From Dryocosmus kuriphilus (Eukaryota; Arthropoda; Insecta; Hymenoptera; Cynipidae): DNA of 64,000 nt. Below are positions 33,588 to 45,512 of the stretch, one piece after another; the first letter of the stretch is position 1; every line of letters starts with the position of its first letter. The notes below the pieces were generated by a model. The model was not told where the DNA came from. It did no database searches and saw nothing but the letters and a program-made list of their open reading frames with translations. The stretch covers positions 92,566,236 to 92,630,235 of the forward strand of contig CM076196.1 of the NCBI GenBank assembly GCA_038277395.1. The letters run 5' to 3'. The position numbers and the translations under genes were made by a program.

Positions 33588-33591
33588 TCTC

Positions 33592-33776
33592 TTCTTGTAT
33601 CGTTTGGCTCCAAGGACATCTACACATCCAAGACTTGTTTCTGGTGAGGATGGAACAAGAGCGAATATCCCGTATTCGCAATAAGATTAGGTAATTGCGC
33701 TTAGTTCGAGTTTCAAATTTAAAGGCACACTGGCCACAAAGTCTGTAAATAGATGGGCAGTTCCGCCATATCGTAT

Positions 33777-33778
<2 letters not shown>
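33592..33778 (+). repeat. R2 element 3' region, right part
   Basis: Continuation of 25251-25884 beyond the Gypsy insertion. It matches 39553-39740 (TTGTTTCTGGTGAGGATGGA, GATGGGCAGTTCCGCCATAT). It ends at a long (TA)n tract, 33779-33856. Confidence 0.85.

Positions 33779-33856
<78 letters not shown>
33779..33856. repeat. (TA)39 microsatellite
   Basis: A pure TA run of 78 bp. Similar runs border several elements in the window (39937-39987, 44875-44893, 47808-47838, 55655-55715). Confidence 0.95.
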
Positions 33857-33861
<5 letters not shown>

Positions 33862-34445
33862 ATTATCCTTAAGGGTTACTCTTAACTAAAGCTTAAGCCC
33901 AGGACGAAATGAGCACATAGTCCGTCAGTGGACAGGCATTTCTGCCAAATTTATCCTATCGGAGAAACAGTACAGTAACTAATGCCTGTATGTTTCTCAA
34001 TATCGTTCGAGGGTTGTATGGAAAACCACCCTACATCTTCCGGCCGCAAGGTTCCATCCACCAATCCTCTCCTAGGAGTTCAATCATCCCCTAGAGGCTT
34101 CGAATCTCGTGGTTCAGATTCTTAACAAGAAGAATTCGCGCTCTATGAAATAGCAAATCACCGGAAAGGAAGGAAGGATGTGAAGAGAAATTACGACAAC
34201 GAGGCAGACCAGCGAAGCTGTGGCGTTATCGATCTATTTCTCTCACTCTCTCGGACGCAGAAATCCGTCTATCAGAGTTCCGTGCACTCCTATCTCTCTC
34301 TTGCCTGCTTTCACCGGTCACTCCCCTCTCTTTGTAATCGTTTCCGCTTGCTCGTTCGGCAGCCAGTCTCGTTCTGTGAGCCCTAGGTGTCAGAATAGAG
34401 ATTGTGTATACAATTTAAGATTTCGAAGACTCGTTTGCGGTTTCT
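33857..34445 (+). repeat. R2 LTR-like segment, copy 2
   Basis: Matches 44895-45512 throughout, from TTAAGGGTTACTCT to ATTTAAGATTTCGAAGA. CTAGGTGTCAGAATA near the end resembles a polyadenylation region (AATAAA in the 44.9-kb copy). This may be an LTR of the gag-bearing R2 family. Overlapping short frames (34180-34447) exist in all copies but show no domain. Confidence 0.65.
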
Positions 34446-35283
34446 AAAGGTAGGATTTGTATACTTTAGTGACCCAGCCAGGCCCTTTTATTGTTAATCT
34501 ATTTTTGCTAAACCTTTGGATGACTCCTTGGCTGGGTCGCTTTTATTTAATAAATTTTTCGTGTGCTTTCTTTAAAACGTGTAGCCTGTAGAGTAATTGA
34601 TATGGAGTGCCCCTTTGTTATTGAACAATGTGTTCCTCAGGTTATCTCCTAAATTCTGTTATACTAACGACACCCTCCCCCCTTCCATTTATTTTTGGAC
34701 TCATTAATGTATGTATTATATTATCATCGTTGTTATTATTTATTTTGAAATAGAATTGTTATTCTCACATAATTCCTGTAATATCTTCTCGGCTTGATAC
34801 AGTTTTTAATAAATTGTCAATTTTATTTTGCATATTTAAATGGGGCTTGCCAAAAATTTATTCGAACACCCCCTCTACCTTATAACTGAGTTGGCTGTTT
34901 CTTTCGGATTTCTCTTAACTTTTCTTGGGTGTTATCACTCTTGGCATCGTAACAAATTATCGTTTCTTATCGTCTAGGGTTTGGAAGCATTTTAGTTTGT
35001 CAAAACTCGAGTTCGGGGCTATGGCGAATAAGCCTGGTGGCCCTTGTTTGTTCGTTTGTTACCCGAATGCGATGTCGACGTCAAGGACAATTAGCCTGGT
35101 GGCCTTGGTTCGCCTATTACCCGATTGGCGTTCGAGTTTCTGATTTGTTTGAAATATTTTAGAGATTCGTTTTAGGACTGCCTTTATGAAGGCTGGCGCC
35201 CGCGCTATTGAGTATCTTTTATCTTTTCCTTTATGCGAGGCACTATAGAACCAATATCTATCATTAGGTAAAAAGCCGCGTCA
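34446..35283 (+). repeat. 5' LTR of a third Gypsy-type family
   Basis: The right end is defined by the primer site 5 bp downstream and by alignment with 48427-48864, ending GCGTCA. The left end is uncertain; CCAGCCAGGCCC...GGCTGGGTCGC near 34460-34540 is an internal inverted repeat. The duplicated phrase TTAGCCTGGTGGCC (35090) and its near-copy at 35026 form a short tandem repeat within the LTR, also present in the second copy. Confidence 0.65.
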
Positions 35284-35288
35284 AAATT

Positions 35289-35306
35289 TGGCGCCCAACA
35301 GGGGGG
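35289..35306 (+). promoter_or_regulatory. Primer-binding site, tRNA-Lys type
   Basis: TGGCGCCCAACAGGGGGG, 5 bp after the LTR. TGGCGCCCAAC is the complement of a tRNA-Lys 3' end as used by many retroelements; the remainder matches less well. Confidence 0.65.
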
Positions 35307-35469
35307 GCTTTCTTTTTCTTGGAAAAGCAAAAAATGGTCCTGTCAATTTGCCAAGATTCCTAAATCGATTAATATTATTAAAATTTTTATATTATTATTG
35401 TATAATATTGTTATTATTATTTTTCTGTATAAAGTTATAGCATGGTCAGTAACGTTTGATTATTACTGG

Positions 35470-35965
35470 TATTAATAATAATTAATTATCTTGAAGTCTT
35501 AAAATTAATTTCGTGCAGGGAATCAAGAAAAACTATTTTTTGAATTTAAACATAAACTAATTTGGCGGCATTATTAGATTTAATTATTTTGGAATTTTGA
35601 AAATTAGTTTCATTCGGGAAATTAGGAATTATTATTATTTGTTAATTTACATTTAAATATCGTGAGGACTATGAGTTTTATTTTGGAATTTTGAAAATTA
35701 ATTTTTTACAGGAAATTAGGAATTAATAATAAATAATTTGGGAATTTAGATATAAATATCGTAAGGACCGTGAGTTTTATTTTGGAATTTTGAAAATTAA
35801 TTTCCTTCTGAAAATTAGAAATTATTATTATTTGTGAATTTTGATTTAAAATAGCGTTATGATAATGATTTTTATTTTTAAACTTTGAAAATTAATTTCG
35901 TCCTGGAAATTGCGAAATATTGTTTAGTGAATTTAAATTCAAATACCGTAAGAACGGAGAGTTGA
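35470..35965. repeat. Leader tandem repeats, about 95-99 bp, five units
   Basis: The anchor ATTTTGAAAATTA(A/G)TTT occurs at 35594, 35688, 35787 and, diverged, 35882, with a weaker copy near 35500. Each is followed by a GGAAATTAGGAATTATTATT-type stretch. The array lies between the primer site and the gag start. Confidence 0.75.
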
Positions 35966-36057
35966 ATGGCCGGCACTCTCCCCCAAAATTTTTCCAAACA
36001 ATACCTTTGAGATTCTATAGAACAGTATAAAGTCCCGAATAGAACCCAAAATTAAAA

Positions 36058-36300
36058 ATGACAGACGATAAGCGATTGGTCTCATGGGTTTACAATCTGT
36101 ATAAGGAACGACAGTCCCTTGAACTAGATAATAGAGGTCTCTCTATTGCAGGGAACTTTGCAGTTTTACGCGAGCGGTGCTGACTCGCTGGAATCCTCCC
36201 CTCACCCCTGTCAGGCAGATCTCAACCAAATGGACCCCCTTCTCGACAACCATTTCAAGGACGACCATGATGCACGCCTACGGAAAACGTAACGAAAATT
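36058..36300 (+). pseudogene. gag: gag start of the third Gypsy family, truncated
   Basis: ATG at 36058 reads MTDDKRLVSWVYNLYKERQS, then RGLSIAGNFAVLRERC and a stop at 36180. In another frame it continues for about 35 codons. The L..R......L pattern resembles the start of the gag at 48879 (LQELRSRVVRSLPN), so both belong to one family. The rest of the element is missing. Confidence 0.5.
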
Positions 36301-37401
36301 CCTTGAACTTTTACACTCTAATTTCCAGAAAATTATTCTTATTTATAAAACTCAAAGCAAAACTTCTGAAAATAAAAGAATTGGTCGGATATAAATGGTT
36401 ACGTTTTTAAATCATCCATTAAATATTGTTTTCAATTTTGAAAAATTTACATTTATATTTTTTGAATTACAAGTATTAACATTGGGAAGTCGTGTCTTAT
36501 TTAAAAGGCTTATACCTGGAATCGTTGGATTTCGAACAATTTAAAATTGTAAATTTTAAACGTTTGAATTTGAAGTAATTTCATTTATAACATTTTATTT
36601 GGAAAGCTTAATTTAAATTGCTCAAGGCTCATTCTTGAATCCATCCACTTGTACGTTTTGTTCGATTTACGATTTTTTTTACTTTTCTTTTAAACCTTTA
36701 GTTAAAAATGGTTACAAATAAATAACTAAATAAAATTTAGATGTTAAAAGAGTCATTAATAAATATTAAAAATGATTCTATTTTTTGTGTTGTGAAGATT
36801 GAGTCCAGTAACAATATATGAATTCATGAGGCTCGCTGGATAAGAATCACGTATTTTGTGACAGAGAAAAAAGAACTTTTGATGGCAATTACTGAACTAA
36901 AAATGTTAAGTGACTGGTAGAAGGAATATTTGTCTTCACACTTTGGTAAAAGGATTTCGAAGTAACGAGAAGTTCTTACATTAACTTTATTTTGGTCTAT
37001 ATATGAAAGATTATATCTTTGAAAATATTTTTTAGATGGAAGAATATTAAATTTGAGGATTTATCGAAATTTTATGAGGATCAGTTCAAAGTAGGCCTGA
37101 GCACACATTCCCCAAGTAGTTAGATAATAATATACAATATTGTGCTAGTATAGACAGAGTTAAGTATCACTCCAAATTGCATCTATACATTACATAATAT
37201 TATAAATGCAGAGTTTAGGACAGAACTTGAAAACGACAGAATTGCTCCTTGAAATAAGATTTAATTTAGCTAGCTTACCTTTTTACAATAATTATTGTGT
37301 AATTGTGTATTTTCCTATTGTAAAAATGTATTCAACGACAAAAATTAAAGTTATGAAATAGTTCGTTACATACCTTAGCCTTTAAGAAGCCAATATTATT
37401 T
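36301..37401. other. AT-rich stretch without recognised features
   Basis: No frame with recognisable domains, and no repeat that I could match elsewhere in the window. Confidence 0.5.
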
Positions 37402-38040
37402 TATGATCTACTGAATACTCTACATGAATGAAGCCAAGTATTAATAGTAAATGTCTTTCCCATAAACAATAATTGATCCTTCTTAAATAGGTTTATAATT
37501 AAACTTACAATTAAATTAAATAGCACAATCTAAAAAGTACAACTGCATTCTTAATTCAGTCCTTGTGTGAATGCATTTCTATATCCACTTCACTTTAATT
37601 CGCAATACTATTACTTATATTCACGCACTAGTTTAACCTAATCCATAAAGTAATGAATTCACTGAGTAGGTTATCTGTACGAAGAAGCATATTACTCGAA
37701 TTCAATCTTCAATGAGAGAAGCCACTTTTTCTCGTCATATTTTTTAAAAAATTGAGAATGGAAAAGTTTAAGGCAAGTTTTTAAATTTAGAAATAATAAT
37801 GGGTTTTAAAATTCTATTTTAAAATTATTCAGTTAATTATTCTATTTACTACATTTCCCAGTTTTGCATACATCCATAGAAAGTTTTAAATGAATTAATT
37901 TCGAATGTTATACATTAATGTGTGGAATTCTTTTTTTCCCAGAATTTTGGCAAGGCTTTAGGTTTGACATATTTTAATAGTAAGAGAATGTTTGTTGAAA
38001 AATTGTCAATTTTGAATGCTTTCTCAAAATTATGAATTCT
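37402..38040. repeat. Duplicated block, copy 2
   Basis: Near-identical to 23715-24310. It has an extra 40 bp or so near 37975 (TTTTAATAGTAAGAGAATG). The left edge ATTTTATGATCTACTGAATA is also the left edge of copy 1. Confidence 0.8.
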
Positions 38041-38239
38041 TGTCCAAAATTATTTAATTTATAGTAATTAAATATAAAGTTTTTTATACTTTACAACTTA
38101 CGTATTACACCAAATGTCGATAAATTCATCGTGTAGGCCTCCAATTCGTAGCTTCAAAAATAAAAATTCTGCTCAACAAAGCTAAGTCTTTAAATACTTT
38201 AACCTCGTTCCTCGGCATTCGTTTCAACCACGGGACCGG

Positions 38240-38925
38240 ATGACCTCCACTGAAAGTCTGGTCTACAGAATCATAAGGCAACCCAAACAGACCCCTTTCA
38301 CCAAACCCTATGTAGCTCTTGCTCCTCTCGATACTCTCCCTTACCTATCACGCCCAGATTCACAAACCCATTTCAGGAAGTCCTTCGACCCCTTTCCAAA
38401 ACCTCCCTTCAGTCTCTCCTCAACCACCCACCTCAACAAACGCTTTTCGCAAGGCCCGTACTACACTTTTGCGAAACCACCCTCCAGTTCCTTCTCGATC
38501 TTCAATCCCTACTGACCCTTCTCGATATTCCACATATACAACCCCTTCTCGATCTCCTACCTCTACAACCTCTACTCGACCGTCCACATCTAAAGCCCCT
38601 TCCCGATCACCTACCTATACAGCCCCCTATCCTCCTTTTGCGCGACTCCTTTCCTCATCCCGTGGCGTCTCAGCCCAAATTCCATCCTTCCTCAACATAG
38701 ACGTCCCTCCTCCCTAACGTACTGAACCCGACACCATCCAATTCCTCCGCGATACGGGAGATTTCGTGTGCTGGAATTGTGACGATAATTCTCACCGCTA
38801 CCCGGAATGTCCCCAAGCGCGCCTTAAGTTCTGATTTGGATGCGGAAGAAAAGGGGTAACCAAAGCCAATAGGCTTTCGTTACCCTTGTCCAAATGCCCT
38901 CTCTCCTACCTCGACCCTAACCCAT
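38240..38925 (+). pseudogene. gag: gag C-terminal part of the R2 element, copy 2
   Basis: A long Pro/Ser/Thr-rich linker (SRSPTSTTSTRPSTSKAPSR at about 38535-38600) is followed, after stops, by DTIQFLRDTGDFVCWNCDDN and HRYPECPQARLK, a CCHC zinc knuckle (C-x2-C-x4-H-x4-C). A second, FGCGRKGVTKAN..., has its first Cys codon replaced by TGA (38832-38834). The stop at 38716 and the TGA make it a pseudogene. It is RNA-binding Gag by family. No RT follows, so the element is probably non-autonomous or internally deleted. Confidence 0.65.
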
Positions 38926-39740
38926 GACCGCCTTTTTTTTATCTCACTCTCCTAATTTTGGTCTAATTTTTTTATATTTTCGTAAGGCACATATTCATTT
39001 TCTTCTTTTTAATTTCGGTTTTATCTTAGAGTTTTCTTTTATATACTTAGTCAGGGAGTTCCGGATTTAATTTTCTTTCGTAATATTGCGCTAAAGTTTG
39101 GCTGATCACGGGGATTTTGATCCCGAGCTGAATTTTAGTTTTAGGTTTCGTACTGTTTTAGTCTGTTTCATCGTCCTCGCCTGGTTTGTGACCTGTTCGG
39201 TCCCCTGTAACGGAAGGGGAGTCGTGATGTTGCAGTTTTGTACCATCACAATAATTCTATTGAAGTCTAAATTTCAAGGAAATAGTCTCAAGCTCTCGAT
39301 ACCTCGGGTAAATTCGGCACTCCATGACGTCATTGTATATTTTCTTAGGTTAGGATAAATAAATTTGGTCCCCTTTCATTTTCTTGTACACATATTTATC
39401 GTGAGGATTTTTGCGGTCTTGAGTGGGAAACTCGAGAAGTCTTTCATCTCGTGGCGTCAACGATTAGGATTCCCTGTCACCTCCTTTTTTAGGCGATGCT
39501 TCTACAGTCCAGAGACCTTCACTTCACTTTCTTCAGGTTGGCCCTAGTTCTCTTCTCGTACCATTTGGCTTCAAGGACATCTACATATCTAAGGCTTGTT
39601 TCTGGTGAGGATGGACCAAGAGCGAATAGCCTGTGTTCGCAGTAAGATTAGGTAATTGCACTCAGTTGGAGTTTCAAATTCAAAAGGGAACTGGCCACAA
39701 AATCTGTAAATAGATGGGCAGTTCCGCCATATCGTATATT
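38926..39740 (+). repeat. R2 element 3' region, uninterrupted copy
   Basis: The intact version of the region split at 25884/33592. It is T-rich (oligo-T runs at 38931-38980). It gives the empty site for the nested Gypsy insertion. A 60-codon frame at 39365-39547 also exists in the other copy (25691-25879), but with no recognised motif. Confidence 0.8.
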
Positions 39741-39751
39741 ATATATATTAT

Positions 39752-39933
39752 CAAAAGACCTCGCTGCCGCCGCCGCCGCCGCTGTGTCAAGAATGCAGCC
39801 CAGCCCATTAGCGTAACTAGGCAAGTGAAGCCATAAAAGAGTTTCGCGGTGGTTACGTCAATGGACCTATCCTTTGATCAAGTAAATAAGAATGGTGGGT
39901 AAGCGCGCAAAGCGCTCAGGGGGGCAACACCCC

Positions 39934-39936
<3 letters not shown>
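39752..39936 (+). mobile_element. Small Helentron/Helitron-like non-autonomous element
   Basis: It lies between two AT tracts. The right end has GCGCGCAAAGCGC followed by the hairpin GGGGGG-CAACA-CCCCCC and TTAT, the layout of a Helentron 3' end. The left end begins about ATCAAAAGACC and includes a (GCC)n run (39765-39780). It resembles the 3' terminus at 56180-56238 in plan, not in detail. No coding sequence. Confidence 0.45.
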
Positions 39937-39979
<43 letters not shown>

Positions 39980-39989
39980 ATATATATGT

Positions 39990-40340
39990 ACAGACTGTAC
40001 TTGCCGCCTCCAAGATACATATACAGTAGACGTGGTCACCTCATATATAACCTTGTCGCCTCCGAAAGCGGAGGCGACAACGTTTTGCCTGTTTTTTGAT
40101 GTAAATCGACTTTATAAGGCATTTAACATTATTTGGCGAAAAAACGTCCGGAGGTGACTTCGGCCATGATTTATCGACAATATCGGCCTACTAGTGCGAG
40201 TGTATATCACAGCGCAAGTGCGCCATACCACGTAGACGCACCACGCACGTTGACGCCTCCGTCAAGCTGACACCTGTAATATAGGTACCAGGTAGACGTT
40301 CTCGCCTCCGTTATATGGCAACGTTGCGAAAACGTTCAGG
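39990..40340. repeat. Cluster of GGAGGCG-type motifs with a perfect hairpin
   Basis: CGGAGGCG(A/T)(C/G)AACGT-like motifs in both orientations occur at about 40070, 40255 and 40305, and again at 44793 and 44819. A 10-bp perfect stem with AAAG loop lies at 40055-40078 (GTCGCCTCCG / CGGAGGCGAC). Partial motifs occur near 40000, 40035 and 40155. No gene is seen. Confidence 0.6.
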
Positions 40341-42742
40341 TAATAAGCAGGCGCCGAGCTGCCTTCCAACGGTCAATACAGGCCAGTTTATACCGGTATA
40401 TACCTAGCTGTGTTTCAATGAGTCTAAGCTTGTTCAGTGTTCATTATATGCACGTCTGTAGAACTTAAAAGCTTTAGAATATTTGGAAGAAATAATACAA
40501 GTTGATAAATTATAAATGAATGAAAAATTAAATCCTATAGTTATATGAAACAAAATATATGAATGAAAAAATATACTGATAATATTTCAGTCTCATTATG
40601 GCGTTGTTAAACAGTGTTCTTTAAAAAACAAGATTCTCATAAGTATGGGAATTTTTATATGATTTCTTACATATATTAGTGGTTTAAAATATTTCAATTA
40701 TTTATATTTTCTCTATTTTTTTCATCGGTTTCTTCCATACCTCAATTTTAATCTTATTTATTCATATACTGACTTTCCTTTAATATTTTCCTGTAATCAT
40801 TTTCCTATAATAATTTCCTGCAAATGAAACGAAAGTATTGAAAAATAAATTTTTCACATGTACTTATAGAACGAAAGTCTTTAAAAAACTTTGAAAAATT
40901 ACCTACAAATAAGTTTTAAACGTAACTACTAACAACATAACAATAAAATGAATAACGCAAAACATATTGAAAATCTTCTTCTCTCGTATTAATGCCTTTC
41001 ATCCAGAGATTGTAATTCATATTAATTTTCTGCTTTGTGTATAAAATAATTCACTTTAAGATTTAAAAACAATCCTTTTCTTCCAGTTTCAAAATTCTCT
41101 CCCAAAAATTTTTAATCTATCAGAAAAGAATGCTGCGATGCACTCACAATTTATTTTTCTATGTTCCTAATTATTTAATTCAATTGCTTTCGTATTACTT
41201 TGATAATACTCTTTACTAAACTTCATCGAAAATTCTACTGGGGCAAGTTTTTGCATTATCATGGATGCCTTTAGTGTGATTTCATTACCGTTTGAAGCCA
41301 TATAAAATAATATAACCGCTGTTGAATATAGTCGTGCGTTGTTTATATCTATGCATTTAGTTTGTTCTCAATTTCCTTTCATAAAATTATTAATTTTTCG
41401 AGGGACTAATTTGACAAATACATAAATCTTCTTTTATCAATTCATATTCATGAGAATGGTGTATAAACAATTTTAATAATTATAGTATCTACATATAATA
41501 TACACCATTACATATTCCTGAAATCTTTTCTAAAATGGCCATATTTTATAATATTAATCAAATAAAAAATAAAATATGATAGGCATAAAAAAGAACTTTG
41601 GAATTAAAAACAAGAATTTCGAATCACCAAATCCATTTTTTGTACTTTATTAATAAGATCATACAAAAAATAAGTATTTCAAACTTGCACTATAAACATT
41701 TGTATTTATTTTCACAAAAAAATACTTATTTAACATCATCATGAAACCGCATGAATTTCCAAAAATAAGTGAAGAAATAAATAATTTTTAGTAAACAGTA
41801 TGTTGTCATAAAGCAGCAATTGTTACGTAATAACAGATTTCAGACAACACGAAGGTTGACCTGTAATCTCTATAGAGAGCTAGCCAATCATCGAGCAAGT
41901 CGCATTTGATAACAATGACAAATAATAATAACCATACATTTATTACAGTCATTTAATACAGTACATATTTTAAATAATTATTCAATTTTATATATTTAAA
42001 ATGACAACAAAGACAAAATGATATATAAATATTTTAATAAATTAAGTTCATTATACGCCATTCATTGTAAAGTTTCATTTGTATTATTCTTGATAAAGTA
42101 GATAAAATGTGATATTACTTAACACGGCGATAAATTAAATCATGCAAATAATTTTTTTTAATCATAGTGGATAATTTTATCAGAAAAGTAGAGAAAAATA
42201 CATATTGTTTATTTACCTTATGTGGGATAAGTAAAAAAGAAAAAAAATCAGGGGTAGTTTCAGTATCTTTGTCATAAAAAAAATTTTTTTTTTACTTTCT
42301 TTGTGTAAGTATTGTAATTATATTCGCATCTACGATTTATATATATATGAATTTTCTATTATTAAAATTGTACGATCTTTATAGTCGAAAATTGCTAAAA
42401 AATACACAATATTACTTTTAAAAAATTAAGGGTTGCCACACATTTAAAAAATCGTAGCGCAGGGTAGGTAGGATTTTTTATTCTCGATATTTTGGCATTG
42501 GTTTTATTAAGATATCTCAAATGGTTCCTGAGTTATTAAAAAAACGAACTTTGGAATTAAACTTTAAGGGTGTATTTTACCCCCTAGGTGTGTTTTCGGC
42601 CAATAAAAAAAATACATGTCTCTTATTTTTGTACGTACTACAATATATTTCAGTATTATGAGAATCGGCAAGGGACACCTGGGTTCCCTTCTTTGTTAGT
42701 CTATTCGGCGAAGTTTAGCCAAGTTCCTGAGAACTTCGTCAA
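40341..42742. other. AT-rich desert
   Basis: About 2.4 kb without frames of note, known motifs or obvious internal repeats, apart from homopolymer runs (42270-42295). Confidence 0.6.
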
Positions 42743-42744
42743 AT

Positions 42745-44545
42745 GACGGATCTATATATATTTGTATTTGTATTATTAGTCTCGACCTTCAAAATTATAT
42801 TTGATAATGTACTCCAGTCACTTGTAAACAGGTCAATTAGAAAATTTGTAAAACAAAATTTGAGTTTGATACGTTTCAACCAATATACCAAGCGAATTAA
42901 AAAGAAATTCAAAGCATTCCAACAATCTGAGAATTCGCAGAAATTTAGACGATTTCAAGGAATTTAAAAGAATTCAAATGTATTCCAAAGAGTTTGGAAA
43001 AGTTTTCAAGAATTTCCAGCAATTCAAAGGAATTCAAAACGTTTTTAGGTTATTTCTGTATTTGGAATAATAAAAATTATCTTACATCTGAATTTGAAAA
43101 AAGAAAAATTAATGCAAATAATAATTCGGGAAAGCAAAAATTAGGAATAGCAGAGTTTGGGAAATATCTATCCTTTCTGGATAAAAACTAAAAAAAATTA
43201 TTGAATACAAATTAAAATTTATTGGATAGAAATGAAATAGGCAAAAGATCAATCGGAAAAATAAAAATTAGGAAAAGCATAGTCTAGAAAATATCTATGC
43301 TTTTTGGATAAAAACTAAAAAATAAAATTTATTAGATAGAAATGAAATAGGCAAAAGCTCAATCGGAAAAATAAAAATTAGGAAAAGCAGAATCTGGGAA
43401 ACATCTATGCCTTTTGGATAAAAAAACTAAAAATTATTGGATAAAAATTCAGATTTATTGGATGGAAATGAAATAGGCAAACGTTCAATTGGAAAAATAA
43501 AAATTAAGAATGGTCTAATTTAAATTTAAAAAAGGCCAACATCATCAATCAGAAGATATTTTTACTTCGTTGCAGAAAGGATGGCTTGATTCCGCTACAT
43601 ATAAGTCGAAAACTTAAAGGTCTAAATCTATTTTTTAATGTTGTCAAGTGTTCAATAAGATTTAAATCTTTATTTCTTTATGAGGTTTGTGGATTCTCGC
43701 TTTGCGAAGGTATTTATACTTTATTATAATTTTAATTCTTCGATTGATCTTAATTATTTAACTAAACTCGTCTGACAATTGGCTGATTAGTTTTTTGACT
43801 TTGCTTATGTATTTTAAAACATCGTAAATCTTGTATTTCTAGAAACAAAGAACTTGACTGAAGAGGACCAGTATATTGGTCGAAACATATAAAACTGAAA
43901 TTTTGTTTTACAAATTTTCTAATTGACCTGTTTACAAGTGACTGGAGTACATCATCAAATATAATTTTGAAGGTCGAGACTAATAATACAAATACAAATC
44001 TACCATGAATTTCTTACACACTACCCGTATTTGGGGTTTCTTCAATGCTATCACTATTTTCTATGGAATATTCTATTCTTCATTACTCAAGGAATGGTCT
44101 AATTTAAATTTAAAAAAGGCCAACATCATCAATCAGAAGATATTTTTACTTCGTTGCAGAAAGGATGGCTTGATTCCACTACATATAAGTCGAAAACTTA
44201 AAGGTCGAAATATATTTTTTAATGTTTTCAAGTGTTCAATAAGATTTAAATCTTTATTTCTTTATGAGGTTTGTGGATCCTCGCTTTGCCAAGGTATTTA
44301 TACTTTATTATAATTTTAATTCTTCGATTGATTTTAATTATTTAACTAAACTCGTCTGACAATTGGCTGATTAGTTTTTTGACTTTACTTATGTATTTTA
44401 AAACATCGTAAATTTTGTATTTCTAGAAATAAAGAACTTGACTGAAGATGACCAGTATATTGGTCGAAACCTATCAAACTCAAATTTTGTTTTACAAATT
44501 TTCTCTTTGACCTGTTTACAAGTGACTGGAGTACATCATCAAATA
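42745..44545. repeat. Penelope-like repeats: one inverted and two direct copies
   Basis: 43508-43990 and 44095-44545 are direct copies (GGAATGGTCTAATTTAAATT onward). 42770-42890 is an inverted copy of their distal end (TTTGTAAAACAAAATT; ACTCCAGTCACTTGTAAACA). Direct 'pseudo-LTR' copies with an inverted partial copy are a known layout of Penelope-like elements. Between them, 43060-43505 is a separate tandem array (about four units of 110-126 bp, anchor AAAATTAGGAAAAGCA). Confidence 0.55.
44005..44313 (+). pseudogene. Penelope-like element N-terminal frame
   Basis: INQKIFLLRCRKDGLIPLHI resembles the conserved start of Penelope-like proteins (F-L-x-x-C-R-x-x-G-x-x-P), ahead of their RT domain. 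The parallel copy at 43508-43730 keeps the same reading. Directly after GSSLCQG, GTATTTATAC looks like a splice donor, and TATTTCTAG about 140 bp later like an acceptor, in both copies. No RT follows here. Confidence 0.4.
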
Positions 44546-44862
44546 TATATATTTCAAGTAAGATCACTACAAACACACCTCCGCAAAATGGCAACATCGC
44601 TCGGGGTGAGTAAGCATGGAGCTTAACGCACTTCCATATATACAGAGGAGGAGACTTCGCACATGCTATATCTACAAAATATATGTAACAAAAATATAAA
44701 AAATTGTTACCCCTCTTTTGAGAACCCTGTTTACAAACCCCCCTCAATGCATATATGCACGCAAATTATAAATATTATTACGGAAAATGGTGGAGGCGAG
44801 AACGTAGTGTGGATTACACGGAGGCGATAACGTACATTCTATACACACACACACACACACAT

Positions 44863-44893
<31 letters not shown>

Positions 44894-44894
44894 A
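44546..44894. repeat. Linker with GGAGGCG motifs and CA/TA microsatellites
   Basis: GGAGGCGAGAACGT (44793) and GGAGGCGATAACGT (44819) are a direct pair 26 bp apart. (CA)n lies at 44841-44874 and (TA)n at 44875-44893. No gene. Confidence 0.7.
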
Positions 44895-45288
44895 TTTTAT
44901 TATCTTTAAGGGTTACTCTGAACTAAAATTTAAGTGTAAACCTAAGGCGAAATGACCACAAAGTCCGTCAGCGGACAGGCATTTCCGCCAAATTTATCGT
45001 ATCAGGGAAACAGTACAGTAACTAATGACTGAATGTTTCTCACTATCGTTCGAGGGTTGCATGGAAAACCACCCTACACATGCCGGCCTCAAGGTTCCAT
45101 ACAACAATCCTCGCCTAGTAGTTCAATCATCCCACAGAAACTTCGAATCCCGTGGTTCAAATTCTTAACAAGAAGAATTCGCGCCTTATGAAATAGCCAA
45201 TCACCCGGAAGGAAGAAAGAACGTGAAGAGAAGTTGCGACTGCGAGGCAGACCAGCGAAGATGTAGTGACATCGATCTATTTTTCTCT

Positions 45289-45331
<43 letters not shown>

Positions 45332-45512
45332 CACAGAAATTCATCTACTAGTGTTCCGTGCGCTACTATCTCTCTATCTCCTGCTTTGAACGGCCAATCC
45401 CCTCTCTTTGGAATCGCTACCGCTTGCTAGTTGCGCAGTCAGTCTCTTTCTGTGAGCCCTAGGTGTCAGAATAAAGAGTGTGTCTACAATTTAAGATTTC
45501 GAAGATTTCTTT
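44895..45512 (+). repeat. R2 LTR-like segment, copy 3 (possible solo LTR)
   Basis: Matches 33860-34445. It contains an expanded (TC)n run at 45294-45327 that is short in the other copies, and CAGAATAAAGAGTGTG (AATAAA at 45470) near its right end. No R2 internal sequence is attached, as expected of a solo LTR. Confidence 0.6.
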
